Part shown: positions 23,961 to 35,465 of the stretch, one piece after another | How the letters are laid out: every line of letters begins with the position of its first letter | Numbering within the stretch: position 1 is the first letter of the stretch | Assembly (NCBI GenBank): GCA_036346275.1 | Contig: CM070719.1 | Location: forward strand, 14,549,185 to 14,613,184 | Length of the DNA stretch: 64,000 nucleotides | Direction of reading: 5' to 3' | Source of the DNA: Otatea glauca | Taxonomy: Eukaryota > Streptophyta > Magnoliopsida > Poales > Poaceae | Position numbers and translations under genes: made by a program | The notes under the pieces: model-generated | What the model was told of the DNA's origin: nothing | Database searches by the model: none | The model's input: only the letters and a program-made list of their open reading frames with translations

Positions 23961-25816
23961 AGTGAGCTTGAGTCGTGAGCCCTTACGGCCTTTCGTGAGG
24001 GGGAGCCGGTTTGTATATTATGTATTATATGTTTTCTTCCAGCTTTTCTTTTCTTTGTGTTTCTTCCGGGTGACTTTGGGCTTGTTTTCTTGAGTTGAGT
24101 TCACTCACTTAGACTTGGCATGCCTTGCATTGACCTCTTATCTTGTGCTTTAGGTTGCTATCATGCGTGATTAGTGTTCTCTCTTCTCTCTAGGTTGAGT
24201 TCCCTCACGCCTTATAAGTCTAGCGGTATTGGGCCTCCCAGGTAGACAGGTCCATGTGCACTCCTTAGTTGGGATCTAGAGTCGACTTCCTATGTCATCA
24301 CTGGGAAGATAAGAGCGAGTCCGAGCCGTAGTGAGTCTCTTCTATCTTTTCTATGCTCTATAGCCATCCAGTTTTGCGCTTTCTCGACTTCTTCTCCTCA
24401 TTCTGCTTTTTACGGTTATTATTGAGTTCATTCGGGTTTTCTTTATGCCTAATCTTGATAATAACTCAACTTTAACCAGATTTGAGCTTAAAATTGATTC
24501 ATTTGTTGAGGGGAGTTTGGGAATCTGTTCATGCATTGCATTTAGACTGCATTTTCATTTTATGAGCTTTGTCTATTATGCAATTGATTTCTTCTTCATG
24601 CTATACACCATGCTACATCATTTGAAGAAAATCACTAGCTTAGGTATGTCCAAGTTCATTTAACTTGCTAAGCTTAAAAATGAAATAAGCCTTAAATGAA
24701 AAACTTGATGAAACTTGTTGCTTTTACTTGCTAGGTTTCTTCTCTAGAGGTTTGTGCCATAATTTGAGAAATTTAGGAGTTCTCTAGAGTCCCTATAGCA
24801 ACTTAGGTGAAACTAGTTTGATCCATGCAGAGTCCTTCAATTGCTCATGAATCGTTGTGCTAAAAATGAAAATTAAACAAAATTGACTCTTCTTGTGCAC
24901 ATACGACTCAACACCTTGTATTCACAAGACCGCTTCCCATTGCACTTGGGATGAACTTGGAATACATCGTGTTTGACCTAGACCATCCTCTTAAGAGCTC
25001 ATCTTGAGATGGTCGATACGGCTTGAGTCAATTGGTTGTCAAAAGAAAATGCAAATAAATTAAAAACAAAGACATATGTGGGTAAAGAATGCAAATAATG
25101 TCAAACATTTGCACCCGCTATGTCTTGTATGATGATAAATCAAAATTTGCATTAAGTGATAAATGAGCCCAAAGGACCTTGTATGCTCTTCTAGATTCCC
25201 CAACGTGTTGAGTAGGTTGAACTCTAGGTTTTCCTTTTGATCCTTGGAGTGGCTATTCTTCTATTTTTGAAACTAAAGCTAAGTGTTGCACTTGTCAAAT
25301 CTTGCTAAAAATGAAATATTCAAAACTAAGCTCGATTTGCACTTGGACATGTCTTAGTTTAGTCATCTTCTGAAATTGACAAGCTTGGTGTAATATCCTT
25401 CCATTTTGATCAATTGATAATCCTCAAAGCTTTTTCGATTGCATTTCATGCATACATAAAAAAATTGATGCCTATATTGCCAAAAGGGGAGATAACGTAG
25501 AAAAGGCATCACTAAAAGATAAAAATGTGAATGAATGCTTATTTGGTTATTATGATCTTTGTAAAACTATGCTACTACTTCATTGGATCATAATCTCATA
25601 ATCACATTTGACATGTTTAGTTGGATTTTAGAGTTTTGTTGAAAACTTGCTCTTTCTTAAATTTAACTCTAAAATCTGAATTCCTCTTCACAACTTGGTC
25701 ATGGTTCTAATTTCTATCTTTGGACCAAGTTTGACTTTGCAACTAAAAATTGCTTTCTTCTTCATTTTCTTCAAACTCAAATTTATGCCTTTTGTATGGT
25801 TTGTCAATATACTCAT
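23961..25816 (+). other. Cop-G 3' non-coding spacer
   Basis: About 1.86 kb between the end of pol and the polypurine tract. SIRE relatives may carry an envelope-like ORF here. This copy has only a 72-codon frame (24445-24663), Phe- and Met-rich and without a credible signal, which I do not count as a gene. Bases 25147-25816 are closely matched by Cop-F (63330-64000, minus). Confidence 0.7.
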
Positions 25817-25827
25817 CAAGGGGAGAT
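25817..25827 (+). other. polypurine tract of Cop-G
   Basis: 'caaggggagat' directly before the 3' LTR start, matching the mirror-image tract of Cop-F at 63320-63330 ('atctccccctt'). Confidence 0.75.
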
Positions 25828-27462
25828 TGAAGGACCATGTGGAGGTCCATCCATGTTTGTGATGAGTATTTGACTTTATTTGAGCAAGGTGTGCTCAAGT
25901 TTGAGTTTGATTTGGATTGATTTTCAAAATGAAGCAATTTGAGTTGTCTCTGCCAGAGTGGCGATCTGGTCATATGGACGCCTTGTAGTGATGAGTTGGA
26001 TGGTTTATTGCACATCTTTGTGGGCATTGCTATGTGAGGAGTTTCCTTGTCTTTGATGGTTGCAGGGCGACGGTGCTAGGTCATGGTGAGGCGAAGGATG
26101 ACCGGGACTAGGCGAGGAGCGTCGGAGGTCCAGACGGTTGGGAGATCGCTGGAAGATGATCGGAGACGGAGTCCGGGCAAGTCAAGAAGACAAGGAAAGG
26201 AGATGATGCTAGCTAGATGCCGCGTGGATCAATGAGAACCGCTCGGATTGAGGTCTAGTTGATAGGTTAGCGGGTCTAGGTAGTATGCTTTGAAAACCGT
26301 GCAAGAAAACCCGGTATGTGTGTGGGTTTTGGGTTAGCCCTTGCATGGCTGTGTGTGTGGGTTAATCCTAGCCCTTAGATGAGTGCTCTAGGGTTGAGGG
26401 ACTCATCCAAGGGTGGTAGGTGGCCCAAGAGTAGTATAAATAGGGGTGGAGGGTAGCCTCCTTCCCTTGAAGGTGTTGAGGTTTTGATGCTCATTTGAGC
26501 TTTGCCCACATGAATGTGAGGCTTTGTAACCTCCTTCCAGAAATGAAAGTTTTATTCATCCACCTCTGAATTTATTTTATGCATTTACATTATGTCTTTA
26601 CTTTACGCAATTTAAATTCAGTATTTACTTTCCATAATTACATTCCCGCAATTTACTTTCAAGTAATTTGGATTTGCCTCCTCCTTCTAAATGCTGCTGT
26701 TCTTGGATGTTTTGAGTGTGTTCATATGGTTTTACATCTCTTTTGCACTCTTGGATTGAGTAGAGAACATCTTTTCTTTCAAGTTCCAACTTTGTTCTGA
26801 ACTTGTTCTTCGCGCAGCAGTCAGTGTTTGATTTTTGTAAAAATATAGAAAAATCCTTTTTGAGTGATTCTTGTTGGAGGAGGTGCGGGACTCTGATATC
26901 CGCTTGCAGAAAAATTTTTGAGTTCACTTGTTGCACCGTTTGGGCGCCATGAGGTGAAAACCGAGCCCCAAATTTTCTGCTCGAAGTTCTTGTCCAGACT
27001 GTGTTCTTCGATTTTTCCTGTTTTTTCTGTAAGGATTTTTGAGGATAAATTTGGTGGAGTTCTTCATGACTCTAATTCTCACAGGGAGAAAAAGTCTCAA
27101 AATTTTGTGAGCTACAGAAACCCACCAACCTCCTGTGCAAATTGAGGACAAGTTCTGGGAATTCTGCTTTTGCTTTTCTGAAAGTGACTTTTGTGATTTG
27201 AATTGATGTCCTTTCTAAAAGCAAGAGTTTGAATTGATTCCTCTTTATCTTGGACACTAGACAACCAGGATTGTGACTCAAAAATCCCCACATATTTTAT
27301 GGTACTTATCCATGCAAGCTTGGGGTACACATAGTTGTCTAGTTTTTCAGGTTTTTCACAATTCCTTTTGAGCGATCTTGTCGAGGTTTTTGTTGGAGTA
27401 TTTTGGGGAAATTTTTATTTGCGACCATTCACCCCCCCTCTGTTCGCCATTTTGGTCCTTCA
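25828..27462 (+). repeat. 3' LTR of Cop-G
   Basis: 1635 bp, TGAAGGACC to GGTCCTTCA, colinear with 16450-18084. Differences cluster at about 25955-25990 and near CpG/CHG positions. TATA box at 26435-26442. Followed by the CCTTG duplication at 27463-27467. Confidence 0.92.
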
Positions 27463-27467
27463 CCTTG

Positions 27468-28539
27468 CAAGCCTTTGACCTGAGTCAATCATGCGACCAC
27501 ATGTCTGATATGGGACAGACCTAGTTGATTAGGGTTCTGATATCTTTCCTCTGATACCTCGGGGCGACAGTACACGGAAGTGTACCTGTGTGGGGAAGCG
27601 TACCTGTGCTGCGGCTTGGTACCCATCCAACGGTGTTGGCCTGTCCTATACTTCGGCTGGAACTGCGTGAGAGGAGTGATAGCGAAGGCAACACCAGAGA
27701 GGTTCTTTGGTTAAGGTAGAGGTTCCTGAAAGGCTTTGTCGTGAATTCTCTGCCGGTACACCAAAGGAAGTGTGCTGATGGCCAGGCACAAAGAGAATAT
27801 CACGTCGTGTGGGTAAAGTGCATAACCTCTGCAGATTGTAAACCTATTGAATAGCCGTGCTCACGGTATTGAGCAAAGCTCGGAATTACAAATAAGGGTT
27901 AGACTTTTGTTAAACAAAACTTATTGGGATGGCGGGATGCCATGGAAAGTGGATTTTGACTTAGGATTGGAAACTTGTTTTACTTGAGAAATGTTGAATC
28001 TATCTAATACAGATTATTTGTTTCTTGTCTTTCCAATTTATATATTGATTAATTTACAAATGTCGCTTTTGCAAAATAGCCATGTTAACCATTTCTTTGG
28101 AATAATCCTTGCATATAGCTATGTTAGAATTGCATTCATGTACGACTTGTTGAGTGCTTTATGTACTCACCCCGCAACACACAAAATCATCAGCTTGAGG
28201 AGAAGACCACAACTTCGAAGGAGGAGAAGTTCCACGAGGAGGCGATTATCTAGGAGTTGAACCTTGTCGCTTGCCCGTGGTATATTGATGGGATTAAATC
28301 GGCGTTCTTCATTCCGCTGTTGTTTATTTATTTTGAGTTGAAGCCACCAAGGCCTCACAAGTGTAAGTTTGACCTTAAGGTCGTTCAATAGTTCTATATT
28401 AATAGATGAAGTCTTTATTTATTATTCTGCTGTGTATGATTGTGATATTTCATCTATGTTGAGACTGTGTGCACTAGCGTGATCCTGGACTAGTGCTGAA
28501 TACACAGAGGGTCTGGATTTGCATATTCGTGTCCCGACA
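27468..28539 (+). repeat. Gyp-E solo LTR, right part
   Basis: Continues the LTR after Cop-G with 'caagcctttgac', the block found after 'ttcaccttg' in all sister LTRs, and ends GTCCCGACA. Contains the conserved doubled palindrome (27844-27866), the GAGTGCTTTATGTACTC segment (about 28153) and the 'actagcgtgatcctgg' block near the end. Followed directly by CTCTT (28540-28544) and Tat sequence, not by a primer site, so this is a solo LTR. Confidence 0.9.
27844..27866 (+). promoter_or_regulatory. doubled palindrome block in LTR E
   Basis: CTATTGAATAG (one base missing from the 12-base dyad) followed by a perfect CCGTGCTCACGG. Confidence 0.6.
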
Positions 28540-28544
28540 CTCTT

Positions 28545-29765
28545 CCGGGAAGAAGAACAAAGACTACACGGATCGCTCCAATGGGGGACGCGACTCCAAA
28601 GTCCTCGCTGTGACTGATACCCCATCCCATGGGAAAGGCACATCCAAAAGATCTAAGAGGGTTCCAAGCCTAAGGCTCATCATGCATGTAACAAAAGTCC
28701 CTACGAAAGGGAAGATAACCAAGACAAGGGTGATAGTCACTGGTGTGCTTATCCCAAGATGGGCAGGCTTGACACGAACAAGTGTCGTCAATACGCTGTC
28801 GAGGAGGCAAAACTCCTTAAGTAGGGACCTGAGCCATGCTGAGTATCACCGCCACATCCAGGGGCCATGGAAGCCATACCTCTTCCAAGCGATTCACCAT
28901 GCACCTGCAGTGCCTCCTGGTGGCCCTCCCCCAGGGGAACTTCCAAAAGACATTGAGCAGGTGCTTCCCTTCCAAGTGGCACAAAGACAACTGAAAGTCA
29001 TACTATGGGCTTGACCTACGGGCACGAATCCAAGCATTAGTGGAAGAAGTACGTCCAAGAAGTTAACATCATTGGGGTAACTCCCCGAAATGCCCCTCCC
29101 AAGTGGGCGAGCATCCCGTTAAGATTCACCGTCGAGGATGCGAAGGGCCTAAGGTTCCCCCATGATGATGCTCTCTTGGTAACCGCCACAGTGTCTAACT
29201 ATAAGGTCTACCGTATACTCGTTGATGGGGGAAGCTCAGCTGATATACTCTACCTTCGTTTACTCAGGGAACTATGGGAGTCACGCAGGGGGGAGGGGGC
29301 TACTATCCAGGCATCTTACTCCTATTGGATCACCCTCTCACAGGCTTCATACTGGGAAAATCCATCCAACCCCTTGGGATGATCGAGCTCCTCATGACCT
29401 TCGGGTCGCGAGGGAACCACCGCACGGAGGCTATTAGGTTCGATGTCATTGACATTGAGTCTCCATTCAATGCAATCATGGGATGAGTAACCCTCAATTG
29501 TGTTTGTGTGGCGGTCCATCAAAACTACTTGTGCTCCCCACAGGGTTATTACCGTGACAGGTGATCAAGATTTGGCTTGTCGCCTACATAATAGGGGAAA
29601 ACCAACTCTGGCAATATCAACCTCTTTCAACCAAAGGATGTGGGGGAGATGGTGCCTCTCTCGACCTCGCTTGGACATATCGAAAATGGGCCCCCTCGAG
29701 AGAAATACTATTAAGCCTTGTTCGGAGGGGGCATAAAAGAAACACAGTTCTTCAACCCTAAAGAT
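28545..29765 (+). pseudogene. Tat-type gypsy gag end and protease
   Basis: Resumes the element interrupted at 12543. Nucleocapsid-like sequence is at 28545-28850: a knuckle remnant around 28740 and KCRQYAVEEAKLLK near 28785, followed by a stop. The protease lies at about 29085-29490: VTATVSNYKVYRILVDGGSSADILY (29176-29255) shows the Tat-type pattern where the usual DSGSS reads DGGSS, and FNAIMG closes the domain near 29480. Open frames overlap in different phases, so frameshifts are frequent. Confidence 0.75.
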
Positions 29766-30312
29766 GCACGTCTTGTTAAAATTGGGGCTGACCTCCCAAT
29801 GGTGTAAGACGCAGTCAACACCCTCAAGTCATGCGAAGGGTGCCAAAGGATGGTTTCTAGTCACCACGCACTTGCCACTCCCCTACACTCAGTACTGATC
29901 ACCTGGTCTTTCGCCCGGTGCAGAATGGACCTACCCGGACCATTCCCACAAGCCAAGGGAGGCTATAAGTATGTGGTGGTGGTAGTGGATTATTTCATAA
30001 AGGACTTCTGCAATTCTATTGGTTCTACATTATACTTTGCTTCAATGGCTCATCCAAAGACTAAAGAGGTGGTGGAAAGAGTCAATGGGCTAATCCTACA
30101 AGGTGTATGTCGTCATCTTGAAGCAAGTGCCCTTAAGAGAGGGACCTGGGTAGAAGAGCACCTCAATGTCCTATGGGGATTATGTACAATGCCTAGCCGC
30201 TCCCCGGGAGGACCCCTTCTCGCTCGTGTGTGGGGTCGAGGCTATCCTTCCTGCAGAGATCCATCACCGCTCTCTCTAAGTGGAAATGCTTTTAGGACCC
30301 TTACCCACTAAC
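29766..30312 (+). pseudogene. pol: Tat-type gypsy integrase fragment; RT missing
   Basis: CEGCQRM (29832-29852) is the end of the zinc domain. The core shows GPFPQAKGGYKYVVVVVDYF (29935-29995), with the Asp of VDYF. After a gap comes a YFASMAHPKTKEVVERVNGLILQG segment (split over 30035-30110). Between the protease (ending about 29490) and this zinc domain there are under 300 bases, so RT and RNase H, normally over 1.5 kb, are gone. The central integrase core is also shortened. Confidence 0.75.
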
Positions 30313-30380
30313 ATCACTCAGAATGAGGGCAATCACAAAGTTGAGGTTTGACTTTGCTGAAGAAATTTATGATGAGGCTG

Positions 30381-31230
30381 TGAGACAATGTGGAGGTTAA
30401 CCCATGGATGTGTGATGAGTATTCGACATTTGTTAGGCCTGTGTCGATTTGTGTGAGTTTGTCTTGGTTTGGAAAATTGAATTTGCAATTTTGGGTTGTT
30501 GTCGGCCTTCCTAATGAACTTGAGTGATACATTTAATTGGGACTCCATACTAGTATTAATTAAATATCGCATATTATGTTGTGCAATGCTATGTGATATG
30601 TTTGCTTGTCTGTGATGGTTGCGGGACTTCAGAGCTAGGTCATAGTGAGGCGGAGGAGACCGGGACTAGGCTAAGAGAGTTGAGGTCCAGATGGTCATGG
30701 TAACACCAGCAGATGACTAAGCCCAAGGAGTTGCTACAAGCTAAGATGACAAGTGGATGGATGATATGCTAACTTAAGCCATACTCGAGGGAAGGAGTAT
30801 TGTTGGATCAAGGGTTCGCGAGTGTGACTAGTGGGTAAGTTAGTGTTAAATGGTTCAAACCTGTTATGTTGTTGAGTTTCGGGTTAGCCCACGTATGAGT
30901 GAGTGAGTTAATCCCAACCCTTGATGAGGTTCCTTATGGAAGAAGGAAGTCATCCAAGGGTGGAGAATCCTATTCTTTAGGGCCAAGAAGGTCATCCAAC
31001 GATAGAGATTACTTCTAGTGGGCTATAAATAGAGGGGTGGAGGGATGACTCCATGCCAAGTCTTTGAGAAGGATTTTCGTTTCCTTGTGCTCCTTTGAGC
31101 TTTGCCCACCTGGTTGTGAGGCTTTGTAAACCTTCCTCTCAAAGCAATGAAATTTTGATTTCATCTTATATTATGTAATTTACATTCAGCACTTTAAATT
31201 CCTGTAATTTACTTTATGTACTCACAACTA
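30381..31230 (+). repeat. Cop-H: truncated copia LTR
   Basis: Starts TGAGACAATGTGGAGG and follows the Cop-G LTR for about 850 bases at clearly lower similarity (shared 'gtgatgagtatt', 'gaccgggactaggc', 'gggctataaatag'-like TATA near 31020, 'gagctttgcccacc'). The second half of the LTR is missing. It sits in Tat pol and belongs to a related but older family. Confidence 0.7.
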
Positions 31231-31439
31231 TACGCCTTTGTTGATCAGTTGTTAATTAAGGACCAGTGAACACATAGTTCTACGAGAAGTATTATGAAGA
31301 CTATACGAATTAGGAGTTCGTTTCTCCAGACAATTGCATGTGGCATGTTGAATGGTCCAAGTTATCTTATTTCTACTGCAAGAGTTTATTTGTTTTATAA
31401 GCCCTTTGAGGTATAGTTGTGTAAATTGTGAGACCCCGT
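31231..31439. other. unclassified sequence
   Basis: About 200 bases between the truncated Cop-H LTR and an inverted LTR end. No coding signal or repeat was recognised. Confidence 0.4.
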
Positions 31440-31642
31440 TCTGATGAACAGGAACCTCCATGTGATTACTGTGCTATTCCCTGGATCAGTAGCTAGCACT
31501 CACATGTTTACGACATTCATATCACAACCATGCTCGCAAACAAACAGAAGAGTATGCATAACAGTATTAATTATACAGAGTTCATTACAAATTTAAAACT
31601 TTTAACAGCGGAAACCAAAAGAAGGCTGAACAACTCCAAACA
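31440..31642 (-). repeat. inverted gypsy LTR end fragment
   Basis: Read on the minus strand, 31460-31642 resembles the 3' end of the chromovirus LTRs: 'ttccgctgtt', then 'gtgagtgctagc' and 'tgatccagggaatagcac' matching the 'gtgctagcgtgatcctggactagcac' order. It is cut at 31642 by Gyp-P. Confidence 0.5.
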
Positions 31643-33210
31643 TGTAACACCCTAAAATTTTCTTTAATTTAAATTTTGAAGTATTTTTTATTTTTGACAA
31701 TTTTTGAGAATTTATTAGAATTTAAATTGGATTTACTTATTTCTGACCATTCTTGAACTCAATTAAATTCACGCAAAAGTTTATCCAAAGTTTTTCTGGA
31801 AATATTTTATCTGAGTTCTAAATGTCCCAAAATATTTACCAGAATTTTTCTGGAATTTTTTTGATATTTTTACTATTTTCTTTGGCCAAAACTATTCTCC
31901 CAAATTATTTTTATTCGAAAAAGAATTAAAATCCGTGGAATAGTGATTGGGCCGAAACCTTCGTCCGCCCAAGATCGTGCTCGCCCACTCGTGTCGCCGC
32001 CCGCGCAGCCGCCTTCGCCAAAACCCTAGCCGCCGCATCTCGCCTGTTGATCAAGATCGTGCGGTCAAGAAACCACCACGTCACTTAGCCATTTTCGCCC
32101 GTTGGATCGCTGTGCGCGGACGCTCGGGATTTCGCCACGTCGCTTCTTCCTCGCGAGATCGTCGGAGCAACGGTCGCCCGCATGTCCGCCCGTTTCGCCG
32201 AGGATTGCACGCACGTCGAGGCGCCCCCGTGTTGCGCACACCTAGACGCGTCTGTAGCCCTAGCGCACACCTCCCGAAACGCCTCCGTTTGCCCGCAAAA
32301 GCTCGTCGTAGTTGTTCCCTTTGCGCCGCCGCTGTTTTTTGCCATTTCCCTTGCCGTCGGTCCATCTCCGCCGTTGCCAAGGCCACCGGAGTAACGCCCG
32401 CCCCAAGACGTGTCGAGCACGCCAGATCTTCACGCCGGAGAAGCCCTGTAGTGCCGCGTTGCACGTCGTCTTCTTCCTCTCCGGTGAGATTTACGCCGCC
32501 GCGACATCACCGCCAGCCGAGCTTCGTCCACCGTCCGATCGCCGCCGAACGCACCAGATTCATCCACGTCGCCACTCAACAGTAATCATCATCTTCACTC
32601 AGCCGTTAGATTTAATCAACGGTCTAGGTTGCTTCGCTTAGATTAACGTTAGTTTTATTTCGACCGTCATATCTAGATTGTAGGGTTTTTATCTAGCTGC
32701 GTCACGTAAATATCATAGCCGTCAGATGCACGCCGGTTGCCTTGGATCGCACCGCGTGTCGCGCCGCAGTAGGCCAGAGCCGATAGCCTTGGCTCATCGC
32801 GGCCGTTTGTTTTGAATCAAGCGGATGGGATCGCATCACGATCGGGCCGATCCGTGTTGACGCGTGGCGTGCGGAAATCGAGGAGCCGCCGCCGCTTCGC
32901 TGACGCCGCCCGATTAATCGTGGCCGCTCGATCGATCCGAGGGTCACGGTGAAGCCACGTGTTGGCTCCGCGGTAGAGGTGAGGCGAAAAGTCGCATGAA
33001 TCTCGGCCGTTCATTTTAAATCAGATGGACGAGATCGAATCGAGTTTCGGCGATTAGTTTAGCGCTGCGTGTCGTAATGGGATTAGTCGTGCTTGCATCA
33101 CCCGATGCACAGGCACAGTACCGCCAGTCCACGGTGGACCAGAGCCGATCGTGGACCCAGTCCAAGGACCGGAGTGACGTGGCTGCACCAGAAGCTGCCA
33201 CGTGTCATGC

Positions 33211-33297
33211 TGACGTCATAAATATTTTTGTATATAAAAATATTTTGGCCGAAATCCTTTTCTGTGCTGACGTCATCATGATGCGATGCTGATGTCA
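33211..33297 (+). promoter_or_regulatory. promoter region of LTR P
   Basis: Two perfect TGACGTCA palindromes (33211-33218 and 33268-33275), a one-mismatch copy TGATGTCA (33290-33297), and a TATATAAAAA box at 33231-33240 between them. TGACGTCA is a classical binding core for plant bZIP factors. Probably the LTR promoter; the exact start is unknown. Confidence 0.6.
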
Positions 33298-34554
33298 TAA
33301 ATGCAATTTTTCAGTATAAAAATAATTCGGAAAAATCGGATTTTCTAATTCTCAGATTTTCGATTTTATTCAAAACTTCAAATGGCTATAACTTTTGCAT
33401 TTTAACTCGGATTTGGGTGATTCAAATTTCTAAAAATTCATAAAATTGTGATCTATTTAATGGTGAATTTTATTTGAATTTTTTAGGTCATTTAGTCCTC
33501 TGTATTAGTTATTTATTGCATATATTGTTCAACGCTGCGACGCAAATTTGCTTAAGGTTTCGAGGAAGAGTTCGTCGCTCAAGATCAAACTTCGGAACAC
33601 GACCAGCAACTCTTTGAAGGCAAGTGATGCTTTGATCATTTTGATCCCAGATTTTTAAAATGTAATTTATGCTTTGAAATTATGCATGCTTATTTATTAA
33701 AAATGAATTTAAATTAATTTGGGATAATATAGTTAATCAACCCATTTTGTTATGCCACCTTGAAATTAATGATTGTATGCCCTAAATCATTGTCACCCTA
33801 AGTTTGATTATATTAGTTGGATGTTAATACTGTGCCAACACGGGAGGCTAGACCGTGAATAGATGCTTCGCCTAGCAACGAATCATGAACGATCTTTCAG
33901 AAAAATGCTACCTTATTGACTAATGGAATATTGAATGTATTTTGAAAGTGGTGTGATGATGTCACATGATGAAATTGAAGTGTGGAGACCTGTGTGGTTC
34001 CATACCGATGTTGAGTTTTTGCTGGCATGTGTTGCACAATAATCAACTGGGTGGGAAATGATTTAGACTAGTGCAAGTGGCAAGAGGCTGTGCGCTAGGT
34101 GGGCCTATGTGGCAATGGGTTATTGAGTGATGTGATTCTGTGTGCCACATTGGGCTATGTGCCACTATTTGAGTGTTGAAAGTCTTGCCTTGGTCAGTTA
34201 AGGACTTCACCTTGCAAGCCTTTGATGTGAGTCACCCGTACAACCACATGTCTGGTATGGGACAGACCTAGTTGATTAGGGTTCTGATATCTTTCCTCTG
34301 ATACCTCGGGGTGGCAGTACATGGGGGTGTATCTGTACGGGGGAGCGTACCTGTGCTACAGCTTGGTGCCCATCTAACGGTGATTGACCTGTCCTATACT
34401 TCGGCTCTGTGTGAGGGAAGTGATAGTGAGGGTAATACTGGAGAGGTTCTTTTGTTATGGTAGAGGTTCCCGAAAAGCTTTGTTGCGACAATCACCGTGT
34501 GGTGAGCGGTCAGATCTTGTGGGTAAAGTGTACAACCTCTGCAGAGTGTCAAAT

Positions 34555-34578
34555 CTATTCGAATAGCCATGCTCGCGG
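34555..34578 (+). promoter_or_regulatory. doubled palindrome block in LTR P
   Basis: Perfect CTATTCGAATAG, then CCATGCTCGCGG, a two-base variant of CCGTGCTCACGG. About 1.3 kb downstream of the TATA box, thus probably in the transcribed part. Confidence 0.6.
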
Positions 34579-35262
34579 TAATGAGCATTGCTCGGGGATT
34601 ACAGTCAAGGGGTAGATCTTCATAAATAAAAATATGGAAAGGGTGGCTGTGTGCCAATGCTAAAAATGAACTGTTAAGGCTGTGTGCCGAGAATCTTCGA
34701 AGAAAAACTATTTGAAGATATTAGTACTATCATAACTGTTTTACTGCTTTAATCTAAATAAAATACTGGTTTAAAATGCTGTTTGATGCAAAAGAACCAA
34801 TTAAGCCAATCCTTTGGAATAAGCTTTGCATATAGTATTAGCGCTGCATTCCGTGCATTACTTGTTGAGTACCTTGTGTACTCACCCCTCCTTGCTTATC
34901 AACACCAACATCAGTGGAGGAGTCTACACCAACCTGGTAGGAGGAGTACATTGAGGATCCGAGCAATTAGGGGGCAAGCCCAGTCGGTTGCCTGTGGCAA
35001 GATGAAGGCTTCCACGACATTTATTTTGTTCCGCTGCTATTTCGTTTACTCTGAATAATGTAAGCCCTGCGTGGCTGATTTTATGTAAGGAGACCATAAG
35101 GTCGTACAACTCAGTTTATATAAGTGTTGCACTATTTATTTTTATATCGCTGTGAATGTCTGTGATGTGCAACCCTGTAAAGACTGTGTGTGCTAGCGTG
35201 ATCCTGGACTAGCACGGAATACACAGAGGGTCCGGATTTGCAGATTCGGGTCCCGACAGAGG

Positions 35263-35274
35263 TGGTATCAGAGC
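35263..35274 (+). other. primer-binding site of Gyp-P (tRNA-iMet)
   Basis: TGGTATCAGAGC four bases after the LTR end. The leader that follows (35275-35465) is almost identical to that of Gyp-Q (57979-58169). Confidence 0.92.
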
Positions 35275-35465
35275 AGGCTGACTGTAGGTCTTGACCCTAA
35301 ACTAGATTAGTTGTACCTAGGAGGATAAAACTATTTTCTAAGACTTAATCAACTTGAGCAAGAATATCAGTGAAATCTCGACTTATCTTTTCTTCCTTGC
35401 TTCATACCTATGCTGAAATCTTATTATTATTTTCTGGTTAATTTAAATGTGGTCTGTTTTGACAG

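Larger units (their letters stand above)
16450..27462 (+). mobile_element. Cop-G: complete Ty1/copia element (SIRE/Maximus-like)
   Basis: A structurally complete 11,013 bp element: 5' LTR, tRNA-iMet primer site, gag with a long coiled-coil tail, protease, integrase, RT, RNase H, a 1.9 kb non-coding tail, polypurine tract and 3' LTR, flanked by CCTTG. The copia domain order (integrase before RT), the long gag and the long 3' spacer suit the SIRE/Maximus lineage (maize Opie/Ji-like). No envelope-like ORF is seen. The LTRs are both 1635 bp and nearly identical, yet the coding part has many stops and frameshifts. Confidence 0.9.
31643..35258 (+). repeat. 5' LTR of Gyp-P (3.6 kb)
   Basis: TGTAACACCC to GTCCCGACA, 3616 bp. 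Layout: AT-rich start, GC-rich stretch 31940-33200, bZIP-type boxes and TATA (33211-33297), a conserved AT-rich block 33360-33490, doubled palindrome 34555-34578, GAGTAC..GTACTC dyad near 34866 and the terminal block. The base run before it, AAACA (31638-31642), would be its target copy. Long frames at 31947-32641 on both strands sit in the GC-rich stretch and recur in altered form in Gyp-Q; they are not genes. Confidence 0.92.

Noticed and set aside
24445..24663. Possible envelope-like ORF in the Cop-G spacer
   Set aside because: Only 72 codons, hydrophobic by composition, no credible signal or coiled-coil arrangement, no link to known SIRE envelope-like proteins that I can see.
27840..27870. 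tRNA-like B-box (TTCGAAT) in the conserved LTR block
   Set aside because: No cloverleaf, A box or acceptor stem could be drawn around it in any of the five copies; it is better described as palindromes.
31947..32641. Open frames of 109-212 codons on both strands
   Set aside because: They fall inside the GC-rich part of the Gyp-P LTR; the matching regions in Gyp-S, Gyp-Q and Gyp-A do not keep the frames.
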